Source: Viola odorata
Taxonomy: Eukaryota > Streptophyta > Magnoliopsida > Malpighiales > Violaceae
NCBI GenBank assembly: GCA_963691705.1
Contig: OY829541.1
Location: 48,070,377-48,134,376, forward strand
Direction of reading: 5' to 3'
Length of the DNA: 64,000 bases
The notes under the pieces were generated by a model, which did no database searches, was not told the DNA's origin, and saw only the letters and a program-made list of their open reading frames with translations. Positions 35,444 through 48,690 of the stretch are shown here, piece after piece; the first letter of the stretch is position 1; the number at the start of each line of letters is the position of its first letter. The translations under genes and the position numbers were made by a program.

Positions 35444-38154
35444 TACTACTCTATTAATATTCTTTAAAAAAATTGTGGAAGAGCATGGCACACTGACCGG
35501 AAGTGGGAAGAACAAAATCCATACATATTCCATAATCCATAAGAATAGGATCCATTTTTCCTTTAATCACGCGCGCGAAATGACCTATAAAGGACCCATC
35601 AGGTGTATTGGAAATACAAAAGTTGTCTTGTTTTTGATTTGATGGCCCAATCCAGCGCATCATTCTCATTCACCAACTCCAACGGTCTTCCACAAAAATT
35701 CGAATTCCTTTCTCCAATCCAACATGTCTAATAATTTCTCCAAGAACTTCTTCGAAAAACGACTTAATTATTGTTGTTGTGTTATATAATCTTCATCTAA
35801 TCCAATTCCATCCATCCATATAAAAAAATGACACATCTATCATTGTATGTTGTATTTTCAAATTAATCTATTATATTCTCGTTGTGTTGATAATTATGTA
35901 TTAAATTGAATCGGTGAAATCTATTTTATAAATAGCATCTCGCTGTTTCATCAAATCACTTGCTACCATATATACTCAACGTTGGGGGTTAGTATGGGTA
36001 AGATCAAATCGAATTCAGTTTAATCTAGGTCGGTTTCGTATCGGACCAGATCTTCTTCATCTCCAACCGAACTACTTCCGAAATAGTTCGGTCAAATTTG
36101 GATTTGAATAAATTCCTTTAATAATCGACCAAATTTGACAATTTTGGTTCGGATCAATTCAGATTTCAATTTAAACTAGAAGATTTATATATTTCGAGAC
36201 TTCTATTCGGATTATACATGAAAATTGAAGCATTTCGTCCAATATTTGGATTGTTTAGTTTTTCAGGTCGAATTGGGTCGGATTCGGATATCAGTGGCTG
36301 TAACTAAACACTAACCGACCATATTCGATTCGATTCGAATCAAATAAAGAATTTCTGATTCTAATCGGTCAGATATGAATAAATTATTCACCACTCCTCA
36401 AAACGTTACGATTAAATTTGTATTTTTTTAAGATTAATGATTTATCGAGGAGTAGTTTAGTCAAATTTATCATATTTCTCAATATATCTTATTGCAGATA
36501 ATGATATCATTTGTTTGTATTTAACCTTAGTTAAAAACCATATATTATGAATTAAATGATGCGTTTTACTATGAGTTAATTTAGATTTAATTTCGATAAA
36601 AAAAATATTTTAACCAATCAAATGAGTGAGTAAATGATAAATCCACGTGGACACAGAAGAGCCACGCCTCATGGCATGACAAGTCAACAATTTTACCACT
36701 TTTCACGGCAGTTAATTAATTATGAATTACTTTGCAAGTTACGTGGGAAAAGATAAAAACAATACGCCAAAGTGATGTTGGTTTTGGACTTGTCTATTTA
36801 TGTCTATCCTATAAGTAAAAGAAGGAGAACCACCAGATTTTGAAATCATTCATCGTCGCAGATAGTAGTTAATACGGTTATAGAACAAATGCAGGAAATG
36901 CCAAGGTATGCATGGCCCAACCCTCTTTGTATTTTTCACTCAGTACCTAAAAACAATTGCATGTGTTACTTCATTACATTAGACACAAACATATCAGTTC
37001 ATGTATGGTATATGTCAATCCACGCCAATCCTAATGATAAGTATTCGTAAGTTCGTAAGTTCATTATATTAGAACTAATTATGCTCATTTCTAGTCGACT
37101 TATTTTGGAATAAAGTGGTTAAATAATAACTGAATTCATAACGTTTTACTTAACCGATGAGAGCGGTAACAAAGACACCATCGGAAGTAGAAAAAGGAAG
37201 CAGAGCACATTGAAACGTGAAAGCCATCTCTTTTCCAAAGTGTATGAAGATCCTGCGGCCGTTAGAAGATAAATCAATGGCATATAAGAAAGTTGCCCAG
37301 AAAAGTGGGGGTGAAGCCGTTGGAGCAACAACGTACACAATGTGTCATCTCATATTAGTTAGGATTAATTAATTATTTATTTATTTGTATTTGGATTCAT
37401 AAGAAAATGCTAATCATGCATTAAAAAAACTGATTTGATGATACTTATATACTAGTATATATAAAATTATAGCAATGTATTGTTGATGCGAGTGTTTCGA
37501 TAGTCTCACACTTAAATAAGAAGTTGTTGACGTCGATCATTGCATATAAAGAAACAGTGCGAGTCAAAGGGATATATAAAGTTCGACAATAAAATCAGAT
37601 TATTGAGAAAAGAAAATTTGTTGATAATTATTGTAAATGCAACTAGAGATTAAGTAAGCATAGCTAGAGGTCAAAGAATTGTAACTGAATAAAACAGTAA
37701 AAATTATCATTATATATTATACATATTTAATTTAATTTATAAAATAAAGTAATTTTATCAACAGTAAGTAACTGATAATTACTACACTGCAGCAACAATC
37801 TTTCTCATGCTAATCCCAATAGAAGTTAGAACAGACCCATTAAAGGAAGATAAATTAATTAAACTAAATAGTTATTGAATCAAGAGTGGCATTCTCGTTA
37901 ATTCATCAACGCAGGAGGGACAAAATGGGGAAGAAATGAGATAAAGTGAAAAATAAAGGACAAGAACAGTCCCTACAAAAATTTGAAAACGGGCGGCCGT
38001 TTGAACTCCAAAACTTCAAAAACCCCTTCAATGCCCACTCCTCTCCTCATAACTCAACACCCACTCACTTAACTCAACTCAGCTCAGCTGCTCTGTTTTA
38101 TTAATTTCTTTGTTTTTTGACAAGAGATAGGGGAGAGGGGGGAAACAAAAAACA
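35444..38154. other. AT-rich intergenic DNA upstream of the RopGAP gene
   Basis: No gene could be supported. Around 36020-36380 there are loosely repeated words (ttcggtt, gattcgattcgaatc, ggtcggattcgg) of a kind common in old plant transposons. The last 150 bp before the RopGAP ATG are C/T-rich (cactcacttaactcaactcagctcagctg), consistent with a 5' untranslated leader. Two overlapping short minus-strand frames at 37146-37340 were not accepted as a gene. Confidence 0.6.
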
Positions 38155-40577
38155 ATGACAGGGCTTGTAATGGTGACGAAAGGCGGTGGTTGCGGCGGCG
38201 GAGGAGGTGGGGGGAAGGGTGGAGGGAAGAGAGGGAGTAGTTGTCTGGAAGATGAGCAGAACCAGTTCTCAATGGTGGCGATTCTTTGTTCTGCTATAAG
38301 GAAATCGTTGGTTTCTTGTCGAATTGAGGAAGGAGAAGATCACCATAATGTCTTCCAGACGTCTCTTCATCACATGGATATGGAGATCGGATGGCCCACG
38401 AACGTTCAACACATAACCCATGTCACATTTGACCGGTTCAATGGGTTTTTGGGTCTGCCTGTTGAGTTCGAGGTCGAGATTCCCGGTCGTGTCCCTAGTG
38501 CTAGGTACTCATCCTCTCTCTCTCGCTGTCCCTCTCTTCAATTGTAAACAAAGATTTCGTTTTCTGAAGTAAAAATGATATTTTTTAGATCGTGTGGCGT
38601 TAAATTGATGAAATTGTTTATCACATTATTAATCTGAGTGTTTCATTATAAGGGAGATTAGATCTGATTCTCACCTGAAAGAGTTGTTCTATTTATTTAT
38701 TTTTTTTCTCGTTTGAATTTTGGGTTTAAGAAGACGATAATAATTTTATTTTGTGAGTTGAGATGAGAGTTTTTTTTTGGAGCATCAGGTTTAAAGTTAT
38801 CTTTTTGAAAGTCTTTTGAAAATGGGGTTTATGACAGTAGCGGTATTTGTGCTAAAGTCTCTTTCTTTTAGCTCATGCTTTTTGGGTTAAGAGATGGTTG
38901 ACCACTCTACTCTACTGTAGCAGAGTGAATAAAAAGTGTTGTGTCTAGCAACTTCAAGTTTAATTTTGACTGAGCTGCATTTCTTTTTTCTCTTTTCCTC
39001 TCGCCTATAATTACTGGATTTAGGTCTACAAGGGTCTCCATTTGGTTCAGGAAGAAGTTAATTTTACTCCATTAGTGATTTCTCTAGCTACAGATGAAAA
39101 AGAAAAACTATCATGATTAAAATAAACAATTTTAGGAAAGTTTACTAGCTTTTGTGTTATCTACAGGTTAGTTTTTAAACTGTTGAGGATGTTTGAATTC
39201 CACATTATTGTTTGATTTTGTGCATTATTTTACACGTGATTTTAATTTGTATGCTTATAATTTTTTCAGTGCCAGCGTGTTTGGCGTCTCCGCAGAGTCA
39301 ATGCAATGCTCTTATGATACCAAAGGGAATAGTGTTCCCACAATTCTCTTGCTAATGCAGGAAAGGTTATACACACAAGGAGGTCTGAAGGTATTACTTC
39401 TGTTAGCTATCTATTCTTCACCATTATACCAGTTAAAATTATCTTTACTAAACTCTACCCGGATTTCGATTCTGAATGGATTGACTTACTGCCTTTTTTG
39501 GGTGTTTTGCTAGGCGGAAGGGATTTTTCGCATAAACCCAGAGAATGGCCAGGAGGAGCATGTGAGGGACCAATTGAACAGAGGCATTGTGCCTGATGAT
39601 ATCGATGTTCACTGTCTGGCAGGCCTTATAAAGGCCTGGTTTAGAGAGCTTCCTTCAGGGGTGCTTGATGGGCTATCTCCCGAGCAAGTTCTGCAATGTA
39701 ACACTGAAGAAGAATCAGTTGAGCTTGTGAAGCAGCTGAAGTCAACTGAGACTGCTTTGCTAAACTGGGCTGTCGATCTTATGGCTGATGTTGTTCAGGA
39801 AGAGGAATCCAATAAAATGAATGCTAGGAATATTGCAATGGTCTTTGCTCCAAACATGACTCAGGTACACATTGAAGCAAATGTTGCTTACAGGTCATAG
39901 TGCTACTCATGCAGTAGTTTCATATTTTGGTTGCTGTTTTTACAGGTTCAATTCTGTAAAAAACTGAACGTTTTCTTGTTTTCTTTGATTAGATGTCTGA
40001 TCCATTGACGGCACTGATGCATGCTGTACAAGTGATGAACTTGCTGAAAACCTTGATCACTAAAACACTAAGGGATCGTGAAGAGACTGCCACTGGAGGG
40101 TACTCACCAATGTCATCTTGTTCATCTGGTGAGCAATCGGAGGAGGATTTTGACAGTCAGCATGACGATATGGATACTACCTCTGAACATAGACAGGCAC
40201 CATCGGATTATGATGAACATGGTCACTACAGCCATGGTAGTGAGGGTGATAATGATGATGAGGATGAGGTAAGTGATGTTGAATCATTGGGTGAGATAGA
40301 AGAAAGCTTCTTAAGGCGATTGAACGATGGAAATAGCATAACCACCATACTTGCTCAGCGACAGGATGGTGACATCCCAAGAGAGTATAGCCCAAGAAGC
40401 ATCTCAGGTTTTAAAATGGAGTCTGTGGTATCATTCACAAACAGCCGAAATGGAAACTCCAGCTCTTCTACGAGTGATGAAGAAGACTCGAAGGCAAGAA
40501 TGCTAAAGGTTGACAGAAGGAGCTCATCAAGCCGATGCTTAGTAACTGATGACATGCAGCAGATGGTTGATAAGTAA
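38155..40577 (+). CDS. ROPGAP: ROP (Rho of plants) GTPase-activating protein, CRIB-RhoGAP type
   Basis: Four exons, 38155-38504, 39270-39390, 39514-39864 and 39993-40577, joined at GT-AG introns, give 468 codons plus TAA in one uninterrupted frame. The protein speeds GTP hydrolysis by ROP GTPases and so turns off signalling in polarity, tip growth and stress responses, at the plasma membrane and in the cytosol. A Gly/Lys-rich N-terminus is followed by the CRIB motif (IGWPTNVQHITHVTFDRF, about residues 80-97), which in this family binds ROP. The RhoGAP domain (about 115-310) includes the arginine finger in GIFRINPENG and the conserved NARNIAMVFAPNMTQ. The C-terminus is acidic and Ser-rich. Length matches known plant RopGAPs (about 430-480 residues). 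It converges with the NOL10-like gene. The exact paralogue is not assignable. Confidence 0.95.
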
Positions 40578-41324
40578 CTCAGTCCAGTTTGCAGTGTTAC
40601 CTTCCAAGTCTAGTTTGATCTATTAGACTTAATTTTCATGCTCAATGGTAGTTAGGATAATGAATTGTTTGTAGATTTTTGGTTTTGCTCTCTACAGGCA
40701 CGGTTGCTTGCTTCTGTAAATTAGGGCGGCATTAGCTGTGTGCAGGCTTTTGGCTGAACTACTGGTCTTTGGGTAGTTCAGTTGTCAGGGATTGTTAGCT
40801 TAGGGCTGAACTCGCCTTTGGGTAGTTCAGTTGTCAAGGATTGTTAGCTTAAGGCTGAACTAGTTCTTGATCTGTAATTTTCAGTGCGGTGCTGAAAAAT
40901 TCTCTTATTGTTATGTTTTATCCTTATGGAATATGGATTGCTGACCTTCATATTTTAAGATTAAATGATTTCCTCAAGTCTAAATCCATGTCCTTTTGTC
41001 ATAAAAAAATAAGCGATATTGAGTTCTTCCTCAGCTTCTTTCCCGTATAATGTAATTAGGAACACCAAAAGAGAAGACCATGAATGAACACAGGTCTCTT
41101 ATATCAAAAGAACCTCTATAAAACATGCTGCCTTTCTTCAACATTGGAATCACACTGTAACCTACATAACAAATGGCAAGATCGAATCTGTGCCTTGGCA
41201 GGATAATATATGATTCTATAATTCTAACAGCTCCTGATTGGGAATAAGTTGTTTGGCTAAAATCACCATTATCCAGTCAAAACTTGTACATTTAGCAATT
41301 TTAATAGCTAAATGCAGGTACTCT
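40578..41324. other. Convergent 3' regions of RopGAP and NOL10-like genes
   Basis: About 750 bp separate the two stop codons. The RopGAP side carries a short tandem repeat (40752-40861). No further gene is visible; both 3' untranslated regions and polyadenylation sites are expected here. Confidence 0.7.
40752..40861 (+). repeat. About 50-bp tandem repeat in the RopGAP 3' region
   Basis: The unit ggctgaact...tttgggtagttcagttgtca.ggattgttagctta starts at 40752 and 40804 and begins a third time at 40853. Copies differ by a few bases. Confidence 0.9.
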
Positions 41325-44300
41325 TCACCTTCGGCCTCCTCTACCCATTCCTCGACTTCCCCTTCCCCTTCCCCTTCCCCCTCCCCTCCCACCTCCCCTC
41401 CCCCTCCCCCGACCTCTAAACCCCGAACCTGAGCTCAGTCCCAATGACTGGACTCCTCTCTTCTTCTCGTGTGGTTCTTCTTTGTCCTCCCTATCCCTCC
41501 TATCCTCCTTATATCTTGCTGAACTTCTTGAAATGAAGGAAATCTCTCGTGATCCTCCAGGTCCCAGCTTCACATTCTTTTGGCGAGCCCTGTTGTCTCC
41601 AAGGTCTTGTACTCTCTCGCCCATAGGAAGAGAGTCCTCAGCTGCAGTTGATCTACCACTCCAAAATGCTTGTACATGTCTCTCATCCTTCACTTCATAC
41701 ATTCTACATAATATATATAAAAAAATAAATGAGTAACAAGTTTAAAGTACACACATACATACCATGTACCTGTGGTATCAGAAACCTGTTCCTCATAAAA
41801 TCCAACCAAGGAGGCGTGCATACTACGCATGCACACAGACAGCATACAAAAGAGCAATGCAGACAGATGCCAGTGCTATGTGCAGGGACAGTAACTTCCT
41901 TAGAACATACCCAATTCCATTCTCCAGGTTAATGCTCCTGAATTAATATTAAGTGAAACATATTAAATGTTCCAGACATCTTACCTAGGAATTCGTGATT
42001 TCTTTCTTGTTCCACTCTTGTCATTATCAGGCTCATCTTCTGATGTATGAGATGCCTCTGATGCATCAGAATCACTCAAACTCCGATCATCAATCTCCAT
42101 TACAGGTTCAAAATGTTCCTCCATCAAAGATGGTTTTGTCTTGGATGCTACTTGATGTAGAGCTTTATACTCGAGCGACTCTTTGTCAATTTCAAAGTCC
42201 TAGGCAGAGAGAATGGATTAAAGGAATGAAAGAACAGAGACAAAATAACCATGCAGAAACTAGGATATCATGCTGCTCACATATAACCCAACGACTATCC
42301 TAGGATTGCATTTCTTAGAAGATTTTGATGCAAAAGATAAATTCTCCAGAAATGGAACAGTTGCACATAGCTGTACTGCAGTCACCAACCACAAAGATAA
42401 CGAAACAGTACATCTTTGAGTAAAATATAGAGCTGTTAATGATCCAATCAGTTGTAAAGTGTAGACTTCATAAAGATTGAGTCTAGTCAACTCTTTATGT
42501 TTTATAAACAATTAGCATCATGGTAGTATGCTCATATTAAAGATACCTTGTTTTCAAACAGTGATGAAAACCTTGGATCGTTGACCATCTCATGAGCCAG
42601 TTCCTTTCTCTTGGAGGCTTTCTTCGTCTTCTTCTTTGCGTCAGCATTGTTCTCATCATTTTCATCTGCTTCTTGTTCCTGGATACTCTCTAGGAAAGTA
42701 CGGTTCACCTTAGGTAACCTTCTCTGAATCTGCAGCCACAAAGTAAATGCCAGATCGCAATCAGCTAAAATGTTAGATGCATCCACATTTTAATCTTCTG
42801 ACAGAACCAAAATCCCAAAGAGTAAAATGAACAAGTTAGACTTCAACTAGAGGATTCACAGTAAACACATCATTTCTGATGTTCTCCATAATTCAAAAGA
42901 AAAATAAGGAAATGTCTGTCTGATTCTAATCACAAACTATTCCTAGTAATCAAATCTCATGTTCTGTTCAAATTGAATAAACTGAAAACTACTTGACACC
43001 TTTGAGAAATAGCAAGCATTGTCTATCTTTCAAATATTATATAAACTATGAATAATCAAGTTTCTTTAAGAACAACTTCAAGACAACAAGAGAACAAGGC
43101 AACAAAATGATAGGAAAATGTCCATTTAATATGAATGCTAACCGTAATTCGAGAGCCACGTTGAGCTTCCGTTCTTTTATTCTTCTGCTCCTCCAAGAAA
43201 GCCTCATAGTCAAAAGGATCTGCTAAGTCTTTTGCCTGCAAAAATCAACAGAAATGATATCATTTAATATGTAACGGAAAAGTTGATTCTGGCTCAGCCA
43301 TTCTAATCAAGAATTTTCAAATCATAAGCTCAACCAAGAAAGGACCACAATTAACAAAGAAAAAGCCTCAAGATGAAAATAGGACAGTTCTCATCACAAA
43401 TAAACTTCAGCTGGCATACCTCACAACACATGAAAAACGTAGAAGGAACCAACAAAAACAACATATAAGGCAAATAAAAATAGCAGAAAGCAAAACCTGA
43501 TGCCAACTCCTTTTTCTATTCATGTGCAGTTATATATCTTTTGTTCTAGAAATGTAGATCACATATTGCATGGTTTGGTAATCTGGTGCTCACCTTCTTA
43601 TACAACCGATTATCGATGAAGTATCCATGCATGTATGCCCTTAGAAGATTGGTGCCGATGAGATCGGTCAATTTCAACTTCTCAAGATCTTCTTTTGACA
43701 AAAATTTGAAATTATCATATATTGTCGTCTGTGCATCGTCCTCCATTTCTTCCTGAAAGAGAAAAAAAAGTTATGAAAGTAACAAATATTCTAGTAAAGT
43801 AAAACAAAGATCTTAGCACATAGGCCTAAGACTAGGGATTTAATAAACGAGTCATAGAGACTGCACCGTTTGGTTGTCCAGATCAGGACACCACTTAGGA
43901 GCAGGTCCCAAAGCAGGTATAAAATATGATGGTATCTGACTGCAGTCCAAAGCCAACAACATCAAGCCAGTGTCATTGAACACGCATATATCATTTATTT
44001 TTCCAGCTGTAGGTTCGATGCTTGTCATGCCATCTCCCTAATAGAAAACCGATAAAAGAAATATTGAGGAAAACAATATTATGACGGATAAAGAAAAGTC
44101 CACAAAAAAAAAATCCACCACTATTAAGGAATAGTATTCAAAGCACACTGGAAATCAGCTCTGCAATAGGACATTCAGCATCAGAAAAGGAACCCATATC
44201 AAAGTTTCCATACACAGAGGCTTGCTCCCCAAACGTAAAATATGAGCGTATGTAGGGCCCACCAGATTGACTGTGTAGGATTAACAATGTTTTTGGTTTG

Positions 44301-47300
44301 CTAGTTAACATGAAAACAGGGGAAAAAGAAAAAGCTATCCGTGCCAAAATTTTATTCAGCAAAATGGGTGCTGAAGACTAACTTCAAAACAAAGGTAAAC
44401 AAAAATTTGTGCTGTTTCTCTAATGTATGCAATGATGGCATGCAGAATCAACATACAGTCAGGCTGCATTGACATCAAATTTTATGAGCATCTTAAAAGG
44501 ATCAAAACAAACCAGATAAAGGTACACAGTCCGAGGACCTCATTTTAATTACATTGTTTAGTGGGCAACTCAAATATAAACACCAAAAAATGCCATAAAA
44601 CTGATGCAGAAATGAAAATATATCATAGCAAAATAAAATTCAAACAAGATGCTCCTGGAGAGAACAGTGGGAAAAAAACACAGAAATGAAATTTCAACTA
44701 GATGCTCGTGAGACACAGATAAATAAATATCACATCAGAATAAATTCAAACGAGATGCTCCTGGAGACAACAGTGGGAAAAAAACAGAAATAAAATTCAA
44801 ACAAGATGCTCGATGAGACACAGAATTGAATATATATCATAGCAGAATAAAATTCAAACAAGATGCTCATGGAGACAACAGTGGGAAAAAAATGAATAAA
44901 TCTTAAATGCGCAGAGTTTAAAAACTGAATCAGAGAAAAAAAGAAACACTCTTCACCGTCTCAGGATCCCATATTCGAACAACGTGATTATCTGTTGTAA
45001 TTAGCTTCTGCTGCTCAGAATTGGGAGTATGATGCCACTTAATGTCCAATATAGGGCTGCTAAACCTACACGGTAATAACAATTTTTCCAAGAAGGAATA
45101 AGTCAAAGAAGATTCATACAACAAAATGCAAAGATAAAAAGAAGCACGCAAACGTAAGCTTACATATGATCCTTGACTCGTATTGGATGTGAGGATCGCA
45201 AGTCATAGAGCATCACCTGCATTTTTCAACAACACGATTACAACACCAAGGCAGGAAGAACAAGTCATAATCATCATTGCATCTACATAATGAGCTGCAA
45301 AGCAAACCAGCACTTTCAAGAGATCTTATACTGCTTTGAGAGGTTTTGCCATAGGATTTCGGTAAAGAAAGAAGAAATAAAAACATCAGTCATCCAGCAT
45401 ATTACAGCCAGCATTAATCCTAGCCAAGCGGATCTTCACTTGCGAAAAATCCGTTCCTCAAAACAATAACTATGCACAGTCTATTATACAAGAACTGATT
45501 TAAACCTAAGCAATTATTTCGTATACTTGGTATTTTCCCACTCATACAGCTCCCATTTTGGTCCAACAAATAGCAAGCATCCAATTTTCTTAAAATATGG
45601 CATCAATGAAAGAGAATGTCTGACATCTGTCAATAGCATGATTGTGGAAATATACAGTCATGGAAGAAATCCTACAGATCTGACAATGTTATGATATAAC
45701 GATACCTTTCCGGTGCTACTTCCAACTGCCATGACAAAGCCCCCAACCTCATCAAACTCCAAGGCAGTAACCTCCTACAAATCAGCAACACAGTGTGGGA
45801 ATGCTTTAGGGGGGAAAGGAAGATAAAAGATAACAGGAAAGGATAATACTGACAGTTTTGTGCAGCAAAATTAACACCATAGCCCCTTAATAAAGCATTT
45901 GGAATTGATAATAAGAATGAGAAGAAACAATGAAGTTACCGAGTCAAAATCACCAGCGGGTGTAACAGCATTAATTCTACCAATAGAAGACCTGGTTCTC
46001 ATGTCAAAACACTCAACAGCACCATCATCTCCACCACAAGCAACCAACCCATGAAGCTTGCTAAAAATGAAAAAGAAAAACAGGAATCATAATGGAGCAA
46101 AGATCAAACAGCCAAAGATTTAAAGCATGCAAACTTGACATAGGGCTTCCTTAAGATTCACCGAATAATAATAATCTTAACAATGCAGAACCTACCTCCG
46201 ACAAACTACATTCAAGGCTGGTGACTGTGTACTAAGTGAGTGCAGAAATTGTCCCTGCCAAGACAAAAATCAACATAGCGAAACATTAGGATCCTGCTAG
46301 CATCTGATGCAAAAGCTAATAAAGGATGCAAGATGGCATACTAGTAAAGACCTCTAAGGTGCTGTCATTGTTTATACAAGTACTTAATTACTTTTACTTT
46401 GACGCAATTTCCCTAGTTCTGGCACTAATAAAATACATCACTGATAATAAACCAACTTAAAACATGTAAGTAAACACAGAAGATAAAGGCATGGAGCATG
46501 GCTCTTTACAAGGGAAAAGAAAAAACCAGAGATGATGAGCATTAAACCACTGCCCTCTTGCACATAAGTATTAACTTGCTCTGTCTCGCAAAATTACTTT
46601 CTCATGGGAATGAGATACAGGGAAGTAGAAAGAACCTGTTCTAAATTAATTCTGTACAAATCTGGAGATGAAGCGGCACAAAGCAAGTCACATGACCAAC
46701 AATCATAAGCCATATCCCTACCCATCCTGCAAGGAACAAATATGAATAGGTGAGAGGACAGCAGAAAACAGAGAACGTTTTTGAGGAATGGGAAAAGAAA
46801 AAAAGCAACCTTGGAATGCGCAAGGTGTAGTATTTCCCCTGCTTTGCGTGCAGAGAAACAGAACGATCAGCGCATAAAAAGGCAAGCTTGGAATAATCGT
46901 CGCTCAAAATCTATACAGAAATAAGAAGAAAAACAACAACATAAAGACAGCAACTTTCCAAAACCCAAAAACGAAAACAATGAAAAGAGAGAAAGAAGAA
47001 GAGAACCTGGAAATCAATGATCTCAGAATCGAAGTGGCGTTCAAATTTGAGTGACAGCTCCCTAAGCTCATAAACTTTAACTTGGGGAGGATAAATTCCA
47101 GACGCTATGACAAACTCGCCATCAGGGGTGGCTTTGATTCTGGAAGTAGCGGTTTCGAACCTCAAATCCTGAATCAGCTCCAACTTTTGATCTTGCTCTA
47201 TAAACATCCAAAATAGAGTTAAACAACAAAACAGGATTAAACAACCAGAAGAAAGAAGAAGAAGCGAACAGTGCCGCATTACTCTTGCGCTTCTTCTTGT

Positions 47301-47400
47301 TAGCGAGCCACGTAGCTGGAGAAACTTGCTCGGAGGCAAGCATGTACATTTTAACTCCATTTAAGGAGGTGCACTTCATGCTCCGTCCTACCGTCGTCAT
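41325..47400 (-). CDS. NOL10: Nucleolar protein 10 / Enp2 homologue (WD-repeat, SSU processome)
   Basis: Fifteen exons with GT-AG junctions: 47400-47283, 47197-47007, 46910-46810, 46726-46636, 46254-46196, 46060-45940, 45774-45706, 45216-45164, 45065-44957, 44037-43867, 43752-43594, 43235-43143, 42729-42547, 42199-41985, 41703-41325. They join in frame to 703 residues. The yeast homologue Enp2 and human NOL10 act in the nucleolus in 18S rRNA maturation. The N-terminal half is a beta-propeller with WD-like motifs (CSNGVKMY-type start, SGIYPPQVKVYEL, TTDNHVVRIWDPET). The family signature YMHGYFIDNRLYKK lies in exon 11 and an NUC153-type motif (DPRFSSLFENKDFEID) spans exons 13/14. The C-terminus is Arg/Gly-rich (GRGRGRGGGRGGG), typical of nucleolar RNA-binding tails. 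The start is the first in-frame ATG before the conserved propeller. Intron 9 holds a minisatellite. Confidence 0.96.
44600..44900. repeat. Minisatellite (about 107-bp unit, three copies) in NOL10 intron 9
   Basis: The block aaattcaaac(a/g)agatgctc.tggaga.aacagtgggaaaaaaa recurs at about 44637, 44743 and 44851. Between copies lies a shorter related segment (gatgctcg.gagacacag) at about 44701 and 44808. Confidence 0.92.
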
Positions 47401-48000
47401 CTTTTCCTGTGGTTAGGAAAAAACGCGCGCACCGTCAGCTGAGGGGAACAAGAGAAGCGGCGATTAGGGCGATGAGAACTCTGTTTTTGGAGAAATTTAA
47501 TCAATTTTTAGCGAAGTACTCCTCTCTTCTTCTCTTGTCTGTGTTTGGCGGTTGCTTTCTTTTAGGTCTGCTCTCTTCTCTTGTCGCGCGAGTGAGGAAG
47601 ACGACATGGCACTGATGTAGGTTTAGGTTAACCGTTTAATAGAACGACAACGTTTTGAATACTTCTTTGCCGTTTAATAGAACGACAACGTTCGGTTATA
47701 TAGCGTTTCCAGCCAACCGATTTTTTAAGTTTTTAGTTTCTAGTTTCTTAATGTAGAAAATGTGACGGGATAAGAATGAAATATAAGTCGAGTTTCTGCT
47801 TATATTTTTACTACAAGCATAATAACCAATCAAAAAATGTATTTGTTGAAGAAATAATTGGATTAGTTTCCAGTATTCCCTCCTTTGAACACAGTCACGG
47901 TTTTCTTTACCTACATTTCAATGCCATAAACCTCAAACTAGGGTTTCTTTCAACACCATAATTGCATAAATCCTTGGTTTAGGAATTTTCTAAAAACCTA
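47401..48000. other. Upstream region of NOL10-like gene
   Basis: It holds the presumed promoter and leader of the minus-strand NOL10-like gene. A 23-bp sequence is directly repeated at 47632-47654 and 47670-47692 (core aatagaacgacaacgtt). No other gene is seen. The composite element starts at its outer edge, about 600 bp from the NOL10 start codon. Confidence 0.6.
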
Positions 48001-48546
48001 GGACCTTGTTTACCTCAGGGAATTTTTCCAAAAATTCTCCAGTTTTTTGAAAATTGATTTTTTTTTTTTTTGAAAACGTGTTTACTTCGCGTTGTTTTCA
48101 TTTCGAAATAAAAATGAAAATTTTCAGAATGAAAACTCATGTGTAAGTTTTGAAAACACCAAAAACCTATTTTCAAAATTTTACAAAGGGAGCTCTCCAT
48201 TTGCAAAACTCGGTTCTCCATTTGCAAAATTAAATGAAACTTTCATAATACCAACTCTACCCTTACTCATCTCTGTCTCTTCGCGTCGATTCTCAACCCT
48301 GCTCTCGTCCTCAGTCCAGCGCTGCGGACACAGAAGACCGAACCTGCTCTCGACTCTCCATCACCCAGCACCAAGGATAGCAGGTACTGAATCAGGTACA
48401 ACCCTCTGGTCTTTTCTTTCTTACTTTCTCTCAAAACCTGCAAAATCTTGTCCAAAGAAACGAGTCCTCTCCTCTTTTAGATTTGTGTTTTTTTCTTGTT
48501 ATTTTCGTATTTGATTTTTTCTTAGATCTGAAGCATGTTTAGTTGT

Positions 48547-48676
48547 TGTAATTTACCAAATGCTTATTAATGTTTTCTCAATTGATACAAAGGGTATACA
48601 CCCATATATATACCCTATACACTCTACTCTACAAATACGAAATCATATACATGATATAATATATACAATTCTAACA
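48547..48676 (-). repeat. 3' LTR of the copia element
   Basis: 130 bp, beginning TGTAATTTACC and ending AATTCTAACA on the plus strand, identical by eye to 52777-52906. Unusually short for a copia LTR. Confidence 0.95.
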
Positions 48677-48690
48677 CTCCCCCTCAAGCT
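48677..48690 (-). other. Polypurine tract of the copia element
   Basis: Minus-strand AGCTTGAGGGGGAG lies directly before the 3' LTR. The pol stop codon TGA (48684-48686) lies inside it. Confidence 0.88.

Noticed and set aside
37146..37340. Two overlapping minus-strand frames of 62 and 64 codons
   Set aside because: Neither has recognisable similarity or splice support, and both occur in AT-rich intergenic DNA.
38505..38547. Single-exon reading of the first RopGAP exon to the stop at 38545
   Set aside because: The conserved protein continues across a GT-AG intron into 39270. The exon chain gives an exact frame.
44600..44900. CRISPR-like array
   Set aside because: Repeat units are over 100 bp, imperfect and without unique spacers, in a plant intron.
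48092..48514. 140-codon plus-strand open frame at the left arm of the composite element
   Set aside because: It spans the inverted-repeat arm and a C/T-rich leader-like region, with low-complexity translation and no known domain.
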